From the NCBI RefSeq assembly GCF_008932435.1, contig NZ_WBWE01000001.1, positions 372,001-436,000 on the forward strand: a stretch of 64,000 bases of DNA, given 5' to 3'. The notes under the pieces were generated by a model. The model was not told where the DNA came from. It searched no databases and saw nothing but the letters and a program-made list of their open reading frames with translations. The translations under genes and the position numbers were made by a program. Positions 1-8,308 of this stretch are shown in pieces; the first letter of the stretch is position 1; each line of letters starts with the position of its first letter. Source of the DNA: Brucella pseudintermedia (lineage in GTDB: Bacteria > Pseudomonadota > Alphaproteobacteria > Rhizobiales > Rhizobiaceae).

Positions 1-840
1 TACACCCTGACGCTCCGGCAGGATGCTCTTCTTGAGATTGTCCGACAGCGGCTTCGTAGCCATGTTGAAATATGGCAGATGAACCAGTTCAGCGCGCACT
101 TCCGCCCACGGCGCATTAGTATAGGCGTTGGTTGCCACCACCACCCAGTTGGCTGTCACGGAACCCTTGGCGGTCTTGACCACCCATTTGCCGTTCTTTT
201 CCTCCGCGCCAATCACGGGGCTTCCCGTAAAGATGGTCGCGCCAGCGGCAACAGCGGCATGGGCAAGCCCGCGCACATAGGCCAGCGGCTGGATCGTACC
301 GGCGCGCAGATCGAGCAGCGACCCGGCATAAGCCTTGGTTCCCACCTTGGCTTCGGTTTCCTTCGCATCCAGCAGCTTTACATTGGCGCCGCGACGCGCC
401 CACTGCTCATAACGATCCTCAAGTTCTTTCATGCCCTTTTTGCCAACGGCGCAATGAAGCGTGCCCTGCTTCTCGACTTCGCAGGCAATCTTGTGTTTCT
501 CGATGATCTCAAAGACCAGCTTCGGCGCATTGCCGAGGACATCGAGCAAACGGTCGCCATATTTCTGGCCAAGCACGCCCGGCAGATCATCGGGCATGAC
601 CCACATGCCTGCGTTCACCAGACCGACATTGCGGCCCGAACCGCCATAACCGATCTCAATGCCTTCAAGAACGATGGCCCGTGTGCCTTTTTCGGCCAGA
701 TGCAAAGCCGTCGACAAGCCGGTGAAGCCGCCGCCCACAATCACTACATCCGCAGTCAGATCACCCTGCAGCGCAGTTGTCTTGGGAGCAGCAGGGGCGG
801 TCTTTTCCCAAAGACCATGGGAGCGCGGATCGTTCAGCAT
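1..840 (-). CDS. FAD-dependent amino-acid oxidase, probable L-pipecolate oxidase (AmaA-like); 3' end cut by window edge
   Basis: N-terminal ~280 residues of a DAO/GlcD-type flavoprotein. An FAD-binding Rossmann motif, VVIVGGGFTGLSTAL, begins about 30 residues in, followed by a GSGRNVGLVNAG segment typical of glycine/D-amino-acid oxidases. The C-terminal part lies outside the window. The start MLNDPRSHG is chosen because the next in-frame ATG upstream (865-867) lies in a palindromic repeat; neither has a strong ribosome site. The specific substrate is inferred from context: the neighbouring genes encode aminoadipate-semialdehyde dehydrogenase and 2-oxoadipate dioxygenase, so oxidation of L-pipecolate to piperideine-6-carboxylate would complete the route. 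Gamma-glutamylputrescine oxidase or another amine oxidase of the same fold cannot be excluded. Confidence 0.72.
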   Translation of the reverse strand, partial: MLNDPRSHGLWEKTAPAAPKTTALQGDLTADVVIVGGGFTGLSTALHLAEKGTRAIVLEGIEIGYGGSGRNVGLVNAGMWVMPDDLPGVLGQKYGDRLLDVLGNAPKLVFEIIEKHKIACEVEKQGTLHCAVGKKGMKELEDRYEQWARRGANVKLLDAKETEAKVGTKAYAGSLLDLRAGTIQPLAYVRGLAHAAVAAGATIFTGSPVIGAEEKNGKWVVKTAKGSVTANWVVVATNAYTNAPWAEVRAELVHLPYFNMATKPLSDNLKKSILPERQGV

Positions 841-863
841 CAAGAGCAACCATTTCAAACCGA

Positions 864-907
864 GCATTTCCAGCAAAAATGTGAAGCGGTTTTGCGTTCG
901 GAAATGC
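864..907. repeat. Palindromic intergenic repeat
   Basis: Two-tier inverted repeat: GCATTTCC (864-871) pairs with GGAAATGC (900-907), and inside it GCAAAA (873-878) pairs with TTTTGC (90-95 of the same hundred). It lies between the LysR gene and the oxidase gene. The layout matches the short repeats scattered between genes in Brucella/Ochrobactrum genomes; family membership is from memory and not checked. Confidence 0.6.
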
Positions 908-1039
908 GTAAAGACAAACAGTTAGAGCGGTTCCCGGTCCTTTAATGATCGACCGCCCACGTGGAATACAGGCACACTGCCTGACTGTTTCTATTTCACG
1001 CCGCGAAAGCCAGTTGGACAGCGCTAATTGCGCAACAAT

Positions 1040-1972
1040 TCATTCCGGTTTGGAATGAACCAGCATCGAATAATCCGTATTTCCAACCTGCCCGGCAATC
1101 CATTGACAGAAGACCTGCGTCAGCGGGTTTTCCAGTTTTCCTTCCGGCACAACGAGATAATATTCATTCTCCGTCCGCATCGGCCTCTCGAAAAGCATCA
1201 CCAATTCGCCGCTACGCAGCTCCTGCTCGATCAGATAAAGCGGCAGCAGCGCGAAACCCAGCCCGGCCAATGCGGCACCGATAACCATTGAGAACTGGTC
1301 GAAACGATGGCCGCGATAGGCCGACTGGCCCTCCACGCCGCAGCTTTCAAACCATTGCGCCCACATTTTGGGCCGTGTGGCAAGATGCAGCAACGGCTCA
1401 TTTTCCAGTTCTTCCGGAGCGGACGGATGACGTGCCTTCAACAGGCTTGGACAAGCAACCGGCACGATAACCTCACTACACAGGAAGGTGCAGGTGGCAT
1501 GTGCCCAGACCGGCTGCCCGTAATGGATGGCGAGATCGAAAGGCTGTTCCTCGAAATCGAAAACGCCGGAACGCGACGCAACATTTAACGCAATACCCGG
1601 ATGCTTCTCCACGAAATCGGGAATGCGCGGCATCAGCCAGCGCGTGCCGAATGTCGGCAAGGTCGCCACACTGAAGGAAGACGTGGATTGCGCCGAAGCC
1701 ATGGCGCGCAACATCGTATCTTCTGTCTGGTTGAGAAGACGCCGCACTTCCGGCAGAAATTTCCGCCCGGCATCGGAAAGCAGGATGCGCTGGCGAATGC
1801 GCTCGAACAGCAGCACGCCGAGCTGGCTTTCGAGATCCTTGATCTGACGGCTGACAGCGCTTTGGGTGAGATTGAGCTCGTGCGCAGCCTGGGTGAAACT
1901 TCCGTGACGGGCAGCGCATTCAAAGGCTTGCAGCGTGGCGATGTCCGGGATCAGTCTTCTGCTCAGCTTCAT
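1040..1972 (-). CDS. LysR-family transcriptional regulator (GcvA-like)
   Basis: 310-residue LysR protein. The N-terminal winged helix-turn-helix spans about residues 10-70 (LQAFECAARHGSFTQAAHEL, then TQSAVSRQIKDLE), and a periplasmic-binding-like effector domain fills the rest. Length is typical. A GAGAATGGA ribosome site precedes the ATG. It is divergent from the 2-oxoadipate dioxygenase gene; the shared intergenic DNA carries a TTGC-N7-GCAA site, so it probably controls the lysine/pipecolate genes on both sides. The oxidase gene lies downstream on the same strand after about 200 bases. The inducer is unknown; a pathway intermediate such as pipecolate, aminoadipate or lysine is a guess. Confidence 0.88.
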   Translation of the reverse strand: MKLSRRLIPDIATLQAFECAARHGSFTQAAHELNLTQSAVSRQIKDLESQLGVLLFERIRQRILLSDAGRKFLPEVRRLLNQTEDTMLRAMASAQSTSSFSVATLPTFGTRWLMPRIPDFVEKHPGIALNVASRSGVFDFEEQPFDLAIHYGQPVWAHATCTFLCSEVIVPVACPSLLKARHPSAPEELENEPLLHLATRPKMWAQWFESCGVEGQSAYRGHRFDQFSMVIGAALAGLGFALLPLYLIEQELRSGELVMLFERPMRTENEYYLVVPEGKLENPLTQVFCQWIAGQVGNTDYSMLVHSKPE

Positions 1973-1993
1973 TCCATTCTCGCATTAACATAG

Positions 1994-2008
1994 TTGCTTT
2001 CGTCGCAA
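1994..2008. promoter_or_regulatory. Candidate LysR operator (T-N11-A type)
   Basis: TTGC-N7-GCAA palindrome, 15 bp, in the 147-bp space between the divergent LysR gene and hglS. It fits the general LysR-box rule and sits about 20 bases upstream of the regulator start. Confidence 0.5.
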
Positions 2009-2119
2009 GCATAACCGCAAAACGGTCTATATGATACATTTTCATCATAATCCACGCATGATCCTCCCAAACAAGACATGCACGACCCGAAGATGCCCCA
2101 CTCGACGGAAATTTTCGCC

Positions 2120-3520
2120 ATGAAAGACCAGAAATTCGTTTCGCCGGACGCCATTCGTTCCGCCTTCTCGGCTGCGATGTCTGCCATGTATAAGCAGGAA
2201 GTGCCTGCTTACGGCACATTGATGGAACTTGTCGCCGATGTGAACGCCAAGGTGCTGGCGGATGACAGCCACCTGCATGAACGCCTGACGGAAACAGATT
2301 CGCTCGAGCGCATTTCGGAAGAACGCCACGGGGCGATCCGCCTCGGCACCGCCGCCGAGCTTTCCATGATGCGCCGCGTCTTCGCGGTCATGGGCATGTT
2401 CCCGGTCGGCTATTATGATCTGAGCGCCGCTGGCGTGCCTGTTCATTCGACCGCCTTCCGCCCGGTTGACGATGCGGCCCTGAAACACAACCCGTTCCGC
2501 GTCTTCACCTCGCTTCTGCGCCTTGATCTCATTGCCGATGAAAAGCTGCGCGCGGAATCGGAGGAAGTCCTCTCCAAGCGCAACATCTTCACGGCCGGAG
2601 CAATTGCGCTCGTCGAAAAGGCTGAAGCTGAAGGCGGTCTCAACGATGACGATGCCAAAACTTTCGTCGCCGAAGTGCTGGAAACCTTCCGCTGGCACGA
2701 TCACGCCAATGTCAGCGCCGAACTTTATCATCGCCTGCATGATGCTCACCGCCTCATCGCTGATGTCGTTTCCTTCAAGGGTCCGCATATCAACCATCTG
2801 ACGCCGCGCACGCTCGACATCGACGCCGTGCAGGCCCAGATGCCGGAACGTGGCATCAATCCGAAAGCGGTTGTCGAAGGCCCGCCAACCCGCAAGTGCC
2901 CGATCCTCCTGCGCCAGACCTCTTTCAAGGCGCTGGAAGAAGAAGTATCCTTCGTCAACCCGGACGGAACCTGGACACCGGGCTCACACACCGCCCGTTT
3001 CGGCGAGATCGAACAGCGCGGCGTGGCGCTCACGCCAAAGGGCCGCGCGCTTTACGACAAGCTGCTTAACGATACCCGCGCCGTCGCACGCCCGGCTCCT
3101 GACGGCTCGAATGCGGCTGAATATGTAAAGGCTCTGAGCGACGCCTTCGCTGCTTTCCCCGATACGTGGGCAGGCATTCGCGAAGCGGGCCTCGGCTACT
3201 TCGCCTATTCGGTCAAGGATGCTGCAAAGCTTGAAGCTTTTAAGCCGGGTACCGATATCGAGGTTCTGATTGAAGCTGGTGCAGTTCAGTTCGACCCGAT
3301 TATCTATGAAGACTTCTTGCCGGTCAGTGCTGCCGGTATATTCCAGTCCAATCTGGGCGACGACGAAACGCAGGATTTTGTTGAAAGCCCCAACCAGAAG
3401 CGTTTCGAGGATGATCTGGGCGCGAAAGTGCTTAATGAATTCGAGCACTATGCCCGCATCGAACGCGAATCCATCGAAGCCGTAAAAGCAGGCCTGAAAG
3501 GGCTCGAAGCGGCAGAATAA
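2120..3520 (+). CDS. hglS: 2-oxoadipate dioxygenase/decarboxylase (HglS, DUF1338 family)
   Basis: 466-residue VOC-fold Fe(II) enzyme of the former DUF1338/YdcJ family, which converts 2-oxoadipate to D-2-hydroxyglutarate in bacterial lysine breakdown. I chose the start MKDQKF rather than an ATG 14 codons upstream. With this start the conserved residues fall at the numbers reported for Pseudomonas putida HglS: His70 and Arg74 (in HGAIR), His226 (in INHLTPR) and Val402-Ser403 (in LPVSAAG). The third metal ligand is probably the Glu of HTARFGE near residue 296. It is followed by the aminoadipate-semialdehyde dehydrogenase on the same strand, with a palindrome between them. The reaction assignment rests on family knowledge plus residue match. 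Confidence 0.85.
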   Translation: MKDQKFVSPDAIRSAFSAAMSAMYKQEVPAYGTLMELVADVNAKVLADDSHLHERLTETDSLERISEERHGAIRLGTAAELSMMRRVFAVMGMFPVGYYDLSAAGVPVHSTAFRPVDDAALKHNPFRVFTSLLRLDLIADEKLRAESEEVLSKRNIFTAGAIALVEKAEAEGGLNDDDAKTFVAEVLETFRWHDHANVSAELYHRLHDAHRLIADVVSFKGPHINHLTPRTLDIDAVQAQMPERGINPKAVVEGPPTRKCPILLRQTSFKALEEEVSFVNPDGTWTPGSHTARFGEIEQRGVALTPKGRALYDKLLNDTRAVARPAPDGSNAAEYVKALSDAFAAFPDTWAGIREAGLGYFAYSVKDAAKLEAFKPGTDIEVLIEAGAVQFDPIIYEDFLPVSAAGIFQSNLGDDETQDFVESPNQKRFEDDLGAKVLNEFEHYARIERESIEAVKAGLKGLEAAE

Positions 3521-3521
3521 A

Positions 3522-3566
3522 CGCATGACCTCGAAAAGTCGCAGGCTTTTCGAGCAGGATTATGCG
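3522..3566. repeat. Intra-operon palindrome between hglS and the aldehyde dehydrogenase
   Basis: CTCGAAAAG (3530-3538) pairs perfectly with CTTTTCGAG (3546-3554). An outer CGCAT/ATGCG pair closes it. There is no T-run, so it looks like a repeat or mRNA-processing hairpin and not a terminator. Confidence 0.5.
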
Positions 3567-3593
3567 CAAACAACTCATACAGAGAGGAAAGCC

Positions 3594-5126
3594 ATGAACA
3601 CCGCTGTTAGAAAAATCGACGTGAAGAAGGAAGCCGCCGATCTGCTTTCCAAACTTGGCGTGGATGCATCGGCCTATACCGGCGGCGACCTTGCCGGTTT
3701 CAGCCCTGTTTCGGGCGAACAGATTGCTGCGGTGAAGACCCACAGCAAGGAAGATGCAGTCAAGATCATCGACAAGGCCGACGAAGCCTTCCGCGCGTGG
3801 CGCAACGTCCCGGCCCCGAAGCGCGGCGAACTGATCCGCTTGCTCGGCGAGGAACTGCGTGCTTCCAAGGAAGATCTTGGCCGTCTCGTTTCGCTCGAAG
3901 CTGGCAAGATTCCTTCGGAAGGCCTCGGCGAAGTGCAGGAAATGATCGACATCTGCGATTTCGCAGTCGGTCTGTCCCGCCAGCTCTACGGTCTCACCAT
4001 CGCAACCGAACGCGCTGGCCATCGCATGATGGAAACTTGGCATCCGCTCGGCGTTGTCGGCGTTATCTCTGCCTTTAACTTCCCCGTAGCTGTGTGGTCG
4101 TGGAACGCCGCCCTTGCAATCGTCTGCGGCAACTCGGTCGTCTGGAAGCCGTCTGAAAAGACCCTTCTGACCGCTCTTGCCTGCGATGCGATCTTCAAGC
4201 GCGCACTGAAGCGTTTCGGCGATGCGCCGGAAGGCATCTCCCAGCTTCTGCTCGGTGATCGTGAAATCGGCGAAGTCCTCGTCGACAGCCCGAAAGTTCC
4301 GGTCGTTTCGGCAACCGGCTCAACCCGCATGGGCCGCGAAGTCGGTCCGCGCCTTGCCAAGCGTTTTGCGCGCGCAATTCTTGAACTCGGCGGCAACAAT
4401 GCCGGTATCGTCTGCCCGTCGGCCGATCTCGACATGGCCCTGCGCGCAATCGCTTTCGGCGCAATGGGCACCGCTGGCCAGCGCTGCACCACGCTGCGCC
4501 GTCTCTTCGTGCATGAAAGCGTTTACGACGCTCTCGTCCCGCGTCTGCAGAAGGCATATGCCAGCGTCACCGTTGGTTCGCCGCTCGAAACCAGCGCTCT
4601 GGTCGGTCCGCTGATAGACAAGCAAGCTTTCGACAACATGCAAAAGGCGCTCAAGGAAGCAGCCGCTCACGGCGGCAAGGTACAGGGCGGCGAACGCGTC
4701 GACGCCGGCCATGAAAACGCTTACTACGTGCGTCCGGCCATCGTCGAAATGCCGAAGCAGGAAGGCCCGGTTCTGGAAGAAACCTTCGCCCCGATCCTCT
4801 ACGTCATGAAGTATTCCGACTTTGACGATGTTCTTGCCCAGCACAATGCCGTTGGCGCTGGCTTGTCGTCATCGATCTTCACGCTCAACCTGCAGGAAGC
4901 AGAGCGCTTCCTTTCGGCTGAGGGGTCGGATTGCGGCATTGCCAATGTCAACATCGGCACGTCTGGTGCGGAAATCGGCGGCGCATTCGGCGGCGAAAAG
5001 GAAACCGGCGGCGGTCGTGAATCGGGTTCGGACGCATGGAAGGCCTATATGCGCCGTGCGACCAACACCATCAACTACTCGAAGGCTCTGCCGCTCGCAC
5101 AGGGCGTTTCCTTCGACATCGACTGA
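3594..5126 (+). CDS. amaB: L-aminoadipate-semialdehyde (piperideine-6-carboxylate) dehydrogenase, ALDH7/AmaB-like
   Basis: 510-residue NAD-dependent aldehyde dehydrogenase. The catalytic Cys is about residue 298 (GQRCTT), the general-base Glu about 264 (LELGGNN), and the nucleotide-binding region is around SATGSTRMG. The start MNTAVRK is preceded by AGAGGAAA and is preferred over an ATG 23 codons upstream that lies in the palindrome. Its resemblance to ALDH7 enzymes (antiquitin/AmaB), with the GAEIGGAFGGEKETGGGRESGSD-type C-terminal loop, and its position after hglS point to oxidation of 2-aminoadipate 6-semialdehyde to 2-aminoadipate. A strong terminator follows 25 bases after the stop. Confidence 0.85.
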   Translation: MNTAVRKIDVKKEAADLLSKLGVDASAYTGGDLAGFSPVSGEQIAAVKTHSKEDAVKIIDKADEAFRAWRNVPAPKRGELIRLLGEELRASKEDLGRLVSLEAGKIPSEGLGEVQEMIDICDFAVGLSRQLYGLTIATERAGHRMMETWHPLGVVGVISAFNFPVAVWSWNAALAIVCGNSVVWKPSEKTLLTALACDAIFKRALKRFGDAPEGISQLLLGDREIGEVLVDSPKVPVVSATGSTRMGREVGPRLAKRFARAILELGGNNAGIVCPSADLDMALRAIAFGAMGTAGQRCTTLRRLFVHESVYDALVPRLQKAYASVTVGSPLETSALVGPLIDKQAFDNMQKALKEAAAHGGKVQGGERVDAGHENAYYVRPAIVEMPKQEGPVLEETFAPILYVMKYSDFDDVLAQHNAVGAGLSSSIFTLNLQEAERFLSAEGSDCGIANVNIGTSGAEIGGAFGGEKETGGGRESGSDAWKAYMRRATNTINYSKALPLAQGVSFDID

Positions 5127-5150
5127 TCGGTTTTATTAAGGTCAAAATAA

Positions 5151-5175
5151 AACCCCGCTTCGGCGGGGTTTTTTT
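5151..5175 (+). terminator. Rho-independent terminator of the hglS-amaB transcript
   Basis: AACCCCGC-TTC-GGCGGGGTT stem followed by a run of T, 25 bases after the dehydrogenase stop. Confidence 0.9.
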
Positions 5176-5212
5176 CTTGGCGCGACGCATCGATCGGTTG
5201 AGATTTTTGCAG

Positions 5213-5320
5213 TGACGCGGCGAAAATGGCGCTTTCTCGAGAACCGGAGCGGAGTGTACTTCAAGGTACATGAGCACTGGAAGCGCAGAGAAGCGCCATT
5301 TGCAGACTGTCAGTGCGTCA
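5213..5320. repeat. ~108-nt multi-tier palindromic element (structured RNA or Bru-RS-like repeat)
   Basis: Nested pairing across the whole gap between two convergent genes. The outer pair is TGACGC (5213-5218) with GCGTCA (5315-5320). The main stem is AAATGGCGCTT (5224-5234) with AAGCGCCATTT (5291-5301), extended by TCTC/GAGA. Inside, CCGGAGC pairs with GCACTGG, and an apical TGTAC/GTACA hairpin sits at 5255-5270. A second perfect palindrome, ATCGACCGGTCGAT, lies just beyond. Size and shape recall the 103-105 bp Bru-RS palindromes of Brucella, but I could not compare sequences. It could equally be a small RNA or a 3'-UTR element. Confidence 0.6.
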
Positions 5321-5335
5321 ATATCGACCGGTCGA

Positions 5336-6220
5336 TCAGCCCATGCGTTCAGAAGCGAACGACCCTGGGCTAGCCGGGAATACTACAGTACGATTGCCGT
5401 TGAGGAATGAGCGGTGATGGATATGCGCGTGGACTGCACGCGCCAGAACCTGCGCTTCCACATCGCGCCCGATCGACACGTAGTCGGCGGCGCTCTGTGC
5501 GTGCGTGATACGCGCCACGTCCTGCTCGATGATCGGGCCTTCATCAAGATCAGCCGTCACGTAATGCGCGGTCGCGCCAATCAGCTTCACACCGCGTTCA
5601 TAAGCCTGCTTATAAGGGTTTGCCCCCTTGAAGGACGGCAGGAACGAATGGTGGATATTGATGATCCTGCCCGACATCTTCTGGCAAAGCTGGTCGGACA
5701 GAACCTGCATGTAACGCGCAAGAACCACCAGTTCGGTGCCGGTATCTTCCACGATATCCATGAGGCGCTGCTCGGCTTCCGGCTTGTTAGCCTTGGTGAC
5801 GGCGATATGGTGAAAAGGAATGTCGTGATTGACGACAACCTTCTGATAATCGAAATGGTTCGAGACCACGCCGACGATATCGATCGGCAGCGCGCCGATC
5901 TTCCAGCGATACAGAAGATCATTCAGGCAATGGCCGAAACGCGAAACCATTAGCAATGTCTTGGTGCGGTGCGCGTTGTCGTGGAACTCGAAGTTCATGT
6001 CGAAAGGTGCCGCCACGGACGCAAAGCCCTCACGCAGCACGTCGAGCGCTACGCCTTCTTCGGAAATAAAGCTGACGCGCATGAAGAAGCGACCGGTATC
6101 CAGATCGTCGAACTGGGCGCTATCGATGATGTTGCAACCCTTGCCGGCAAGATAACCCGAAATCGCGGCAACGATACCGCGCGTGGACTTGCAGGTGACG
6201 GTCAGGACAAAATTATGCAT
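5336..6220 (-). CDS. purU: Formyltetrahydrofolate deformylase
   Basis: 294 residues. An N-terminal ACT domain (residues ~1-80, MHNFVLTVTCKSTRGIVAAI) is followed by a formyltransferase-fold catalytic domain with the PurU/PurN signature IINIHHSFLPSFKGANPYKQ and a downstream GATAHYVTADLDEGPII. It hydrolyses 10-formyl-tetrahydrofolate to formate and tetrahydrofolate, balancing one-carbon units. A GAGGAAG ribosome site precedes the ATG. It is transcribed alone, convergent with amaB. Length is normal for the family. Confidence 0.95.
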   Translation of the reverse strand: MHNFVLTVTCKSTRGIVAAISGYLAGKGCNIIDSAQFDDLDTGRFFMRVSFISEEGVALDVLREGFASVAAPFDMNFEFHDNAHRTKTLLMVSRFGHCLNDLLYRWKIGALPIDIVGVVSNHFDYQKVVVNHDIPFHHIAVTKANKPEAEQRLMDIVEDTGTELVVLARYMQVLSDQLCQKMSGRIINIHHSFLPSFKGANPYKQAYERGVKLIGATAHYVTADLDEGPIIEQDVARITHAQSAADYVSIGRDVEAQVLARAVHAHIHHRSFLNGNRTVVFPASPGSFASERMG

Positions 6221-6407
6221 CGGACTTCCTCAAATTTTCGAAGGCGCAAGCCTCGGCGACCACATCGCGAACCTAATCCACGAAGCGGCCCCGGCCATGC
6301 CAGAATGCGTAATGCACTGACGGGATTGCGCTATCAAGCGACTTTGGAAGAAAGATTGTCCAATTTTGTTCCGAGCCGCATCCCGGGTTCCGGGATGCGG
6401 ACCAGCT

Positions 6408-7136
6408 TCAAAGATGCGGGTTGCGGTTACGATAGCGGGCGACCAGCGAACGGTTCACATCGCCGGAGCCCGGCATATTGGCGCTGAGGTAAATCGGCGC
6501 GTCGCCCTCGCCTACCAGCCTTGCCGCCACATCGGCAAAAATAGCATTGAGTATGGTCACGCCAAGCGCCGTCGAAACCGGGCCGACCTTCAAGGCGCTG
6601 CCTTCCACTTCCAGCACCGCATCACCCGCTGGGGCGTCATTGTCCAGAACGACATCGGCCAGAGAAAGCAGTTGCGTGCGCCCCTTGGCGATGGCGTTGG
6701 AATAGGTGACGGAGGTGACCGCAATAACGGCAGCTCCCTTCTCACGCGCATAGCGTGCGGCCTCGATGGGAGCGGCATTGACGCCGGAATTCGAGACGAC
6801 GATCAGCACGTCACCCTCGCGAATACCATAGCGTTCGAGAATTGGCAGCACGGCTCCTTCGATCCGCTCGAAATGCGAGCTCGCCACTGCACCGTCCTGA
6901 AGCATAATCGCGCCGCAAAGAATAGGCACAGTGATCGCCAATCCGCCTGCGCGATAATGCAGCTCTTCCGCCATCATATGCGAATGGCCGGTGCCGAACA
7001 CATAAACCCGGCGATCCGCCTTGGCAGCAGCTGTAATGAGTTCAGCGGCCTTGGCCATCGGATCGGCAAGACGATCCCGCAGACCGGAGAGCCGGGCGAT
7101 CAGATCATTGAAATAACGATCGGTGATTTCGGTCAT
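6408..7136 (-). CDS. SIS-domain sugar-phosphate protein (UPF0309-like), last gene of the nag operon
   Basis: 242-residue single SIS domain protein. Phosphosugar-binding motifs include [19 protein letters not shown] near residue 50 and [15 protein letters not shown] near 120. Its ATG overlaps the nagA stop by four bases, so it is translationally coupled in the amino-sugar operon. The exact reaction is unknown. By family it could be an isomerase, etherase or phosphosugar sensor, for example acting on N-acetylmuramic acid 6-phosphate or another side-product of peptidoglycan recycling. Confidence 0.7.
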   Translation of the reverse strand: MTEITDRYFNDLIARLSGLRDRLADPMAKAAELITAAAKADRRVYVFGTGHSHMMAEELHYRAGGLAITVPILCGAIMLQDGAVASSHFERIEGAVLPILERYGIREGDVLIVVSNSGVNAAPIEAARYAREKGAAVIAVTSVTYSNAIAKGRTQLLSLADVVLDNDAPAGDAVLEVEGSALKVGPVSTALGVTILNAIFADVAARLVGEGDAPIYLSANMPGSGDVNRSLVARYRNRNPHL

Positions 7137-8308
7137 CGGTCTTGCCCCGCGACCTGCTTTTCACCCGAAAGCCACGTGGCTTTCGCAAACAACCCGTCAT
7201 CAAGATGGACCGCATCCATTCGCATGCCGGGGCGGAACGTACCGCGATCATCGAGACGCAGATAGCGTGCGGGGTAGTGGCTGGCCATGCGCAGTGCCTC
7301 GGCCAGCGTCAACTCCAGTTCGGCCACGCCAAAACGGATAGCCGACGCCATGTCGAGATCGGAACCGGCAATGGTGCCATCCGCCAGCACGAGCTTGGAG
7401 CAGATGCCGCCTGGCACGCGACGAACGGCGCGCCCGTTGATCTCGAAGCTTTCGGAGTCCGAACCGACCAGGGCCATCGCATCCGTCACGAAAAACAGAT
7501 GCGCGTCGCCGCGCTTTGCCCTGAGCGCAAGCCGCAGCGCCATCGGATCGACATGATGACCATCGGCAACGATACCGCACCAGATGTCGGGATGATCGAG
7601 CGCCGCGCCCGCAAGCCCCGGCGCGCGGTGACCGATCTGGCTCATGGCGTTGAAAAGATGGGTCACGCTGCGTGCACCCGCATCAAAGCGCTTGAACGCT
7701 TCCTCGGCAGTCGTGTCGCTGTGGCCAATGCTGACGATCACCCCCGCATCGCTCAACCGGCGCACCTGATCTGGCGTGACCTGCTCGGCTGCAAGCGTAA
7801 CCAGCAAGGTGCCCACCTGCTTGGCCGTATGGCTATAGAGCGCAATATCGGCATCATTGACCGGGCGCATCAGCTCCGCCAGATGCGCACCCTTTCGCGC
7901 CGGGGCCAGATGCGGCCCCTCAAGATGCAGGCCGGCAACGCCCTTGTCGGCCTTGACCGCTTCAATCGCCGCCTCGATGGCGCGGTCGCGCACTGGCGTC
8001 GTATCGGTGATCAGCGTCGGCAGAAGGCTCGTCGTTCCATATTTGCGATGCCCCTTGGCAATCGTGAACATGGTTTCGGGCGTTGGCTCGTCATTGAGCA
8101 TGCGCCCGCCACCGCCATTGACCTGCGCATCGATGAAGCCGGGAGCCAGAATGCCGCCATTCAGTCGCTCGACCTCGTGGGCCTCGCCGAGCGATGCTTC
8201 CGGGACGATGGCTTCAACCTTGCCGTCGCTGAATATCAGTGCGCTCTGGTCGTGAAAGCGCTCGCCGTCGAAGATGCGCGCCCCTGCTATTGCTGATTTT
8301 TTCGTCAT
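7133..8308 (-). CDS. nagA: N-acetylglucosamine-6-phosphate deacetylase
   Basis: 391-residue amidohydrolase of the NagA family. Visible signatures are [12 protein letters not shown] (residue ~55, the site that is HxH in other amidohydrolases), [15 protein letters not shown] (metal Glu), SIGHSDT and SVTHLFNAM (metal His) and FFVTDAM (catalytic Asp). It removes acetate from GlcNAc-6-phosphate to give glucosamine-6-phosphate for the upstream isomerase/deaminase. Four-base ATGA overlaps join it to both neighbours. No GlcNAc kinase or importer is visible here. Confidence 0.95.
   Translation of the reverse strand: MTKKSAIAGARIFDGERFHDQSALIFSDGKVEAIVPEASLGEAHEVERLNGGILAPGFIDAQVNGGGGRMLNDEPTPETMFTIAKGHRKYGTTSLLPTLITDTTPVRDRAIEAAIEAVKADKGVAGLHLEGPHLAPARKGAHLAELMRPVNDADIALYSHTAKQVGTLLVTLAAEQVTPDQVRRLSDAGVIVSIGHSDTTAEEAFKRFDAGARSVTHLFNAMSQIGHRAPGLAGAALDHPDIWCGIVADGHHVDPMALRLALRAKRGDAHLFFVTDAMALVGSDSESFEINGRAVRRVPGGICSKLVLADGTIAGSDLDMASAIRFGVAELELTLAEALRMASHYPARYLRLDDRGTFRPGMRMDAVHLDDGLFAKATWLSGEKQVAGQDR

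Noticed and set aside
7142-8296. 384-codon open frame on the + strand
   Set aside because: Exact mirror of nagA, whose amidohydrolase motifs are unambiguous.
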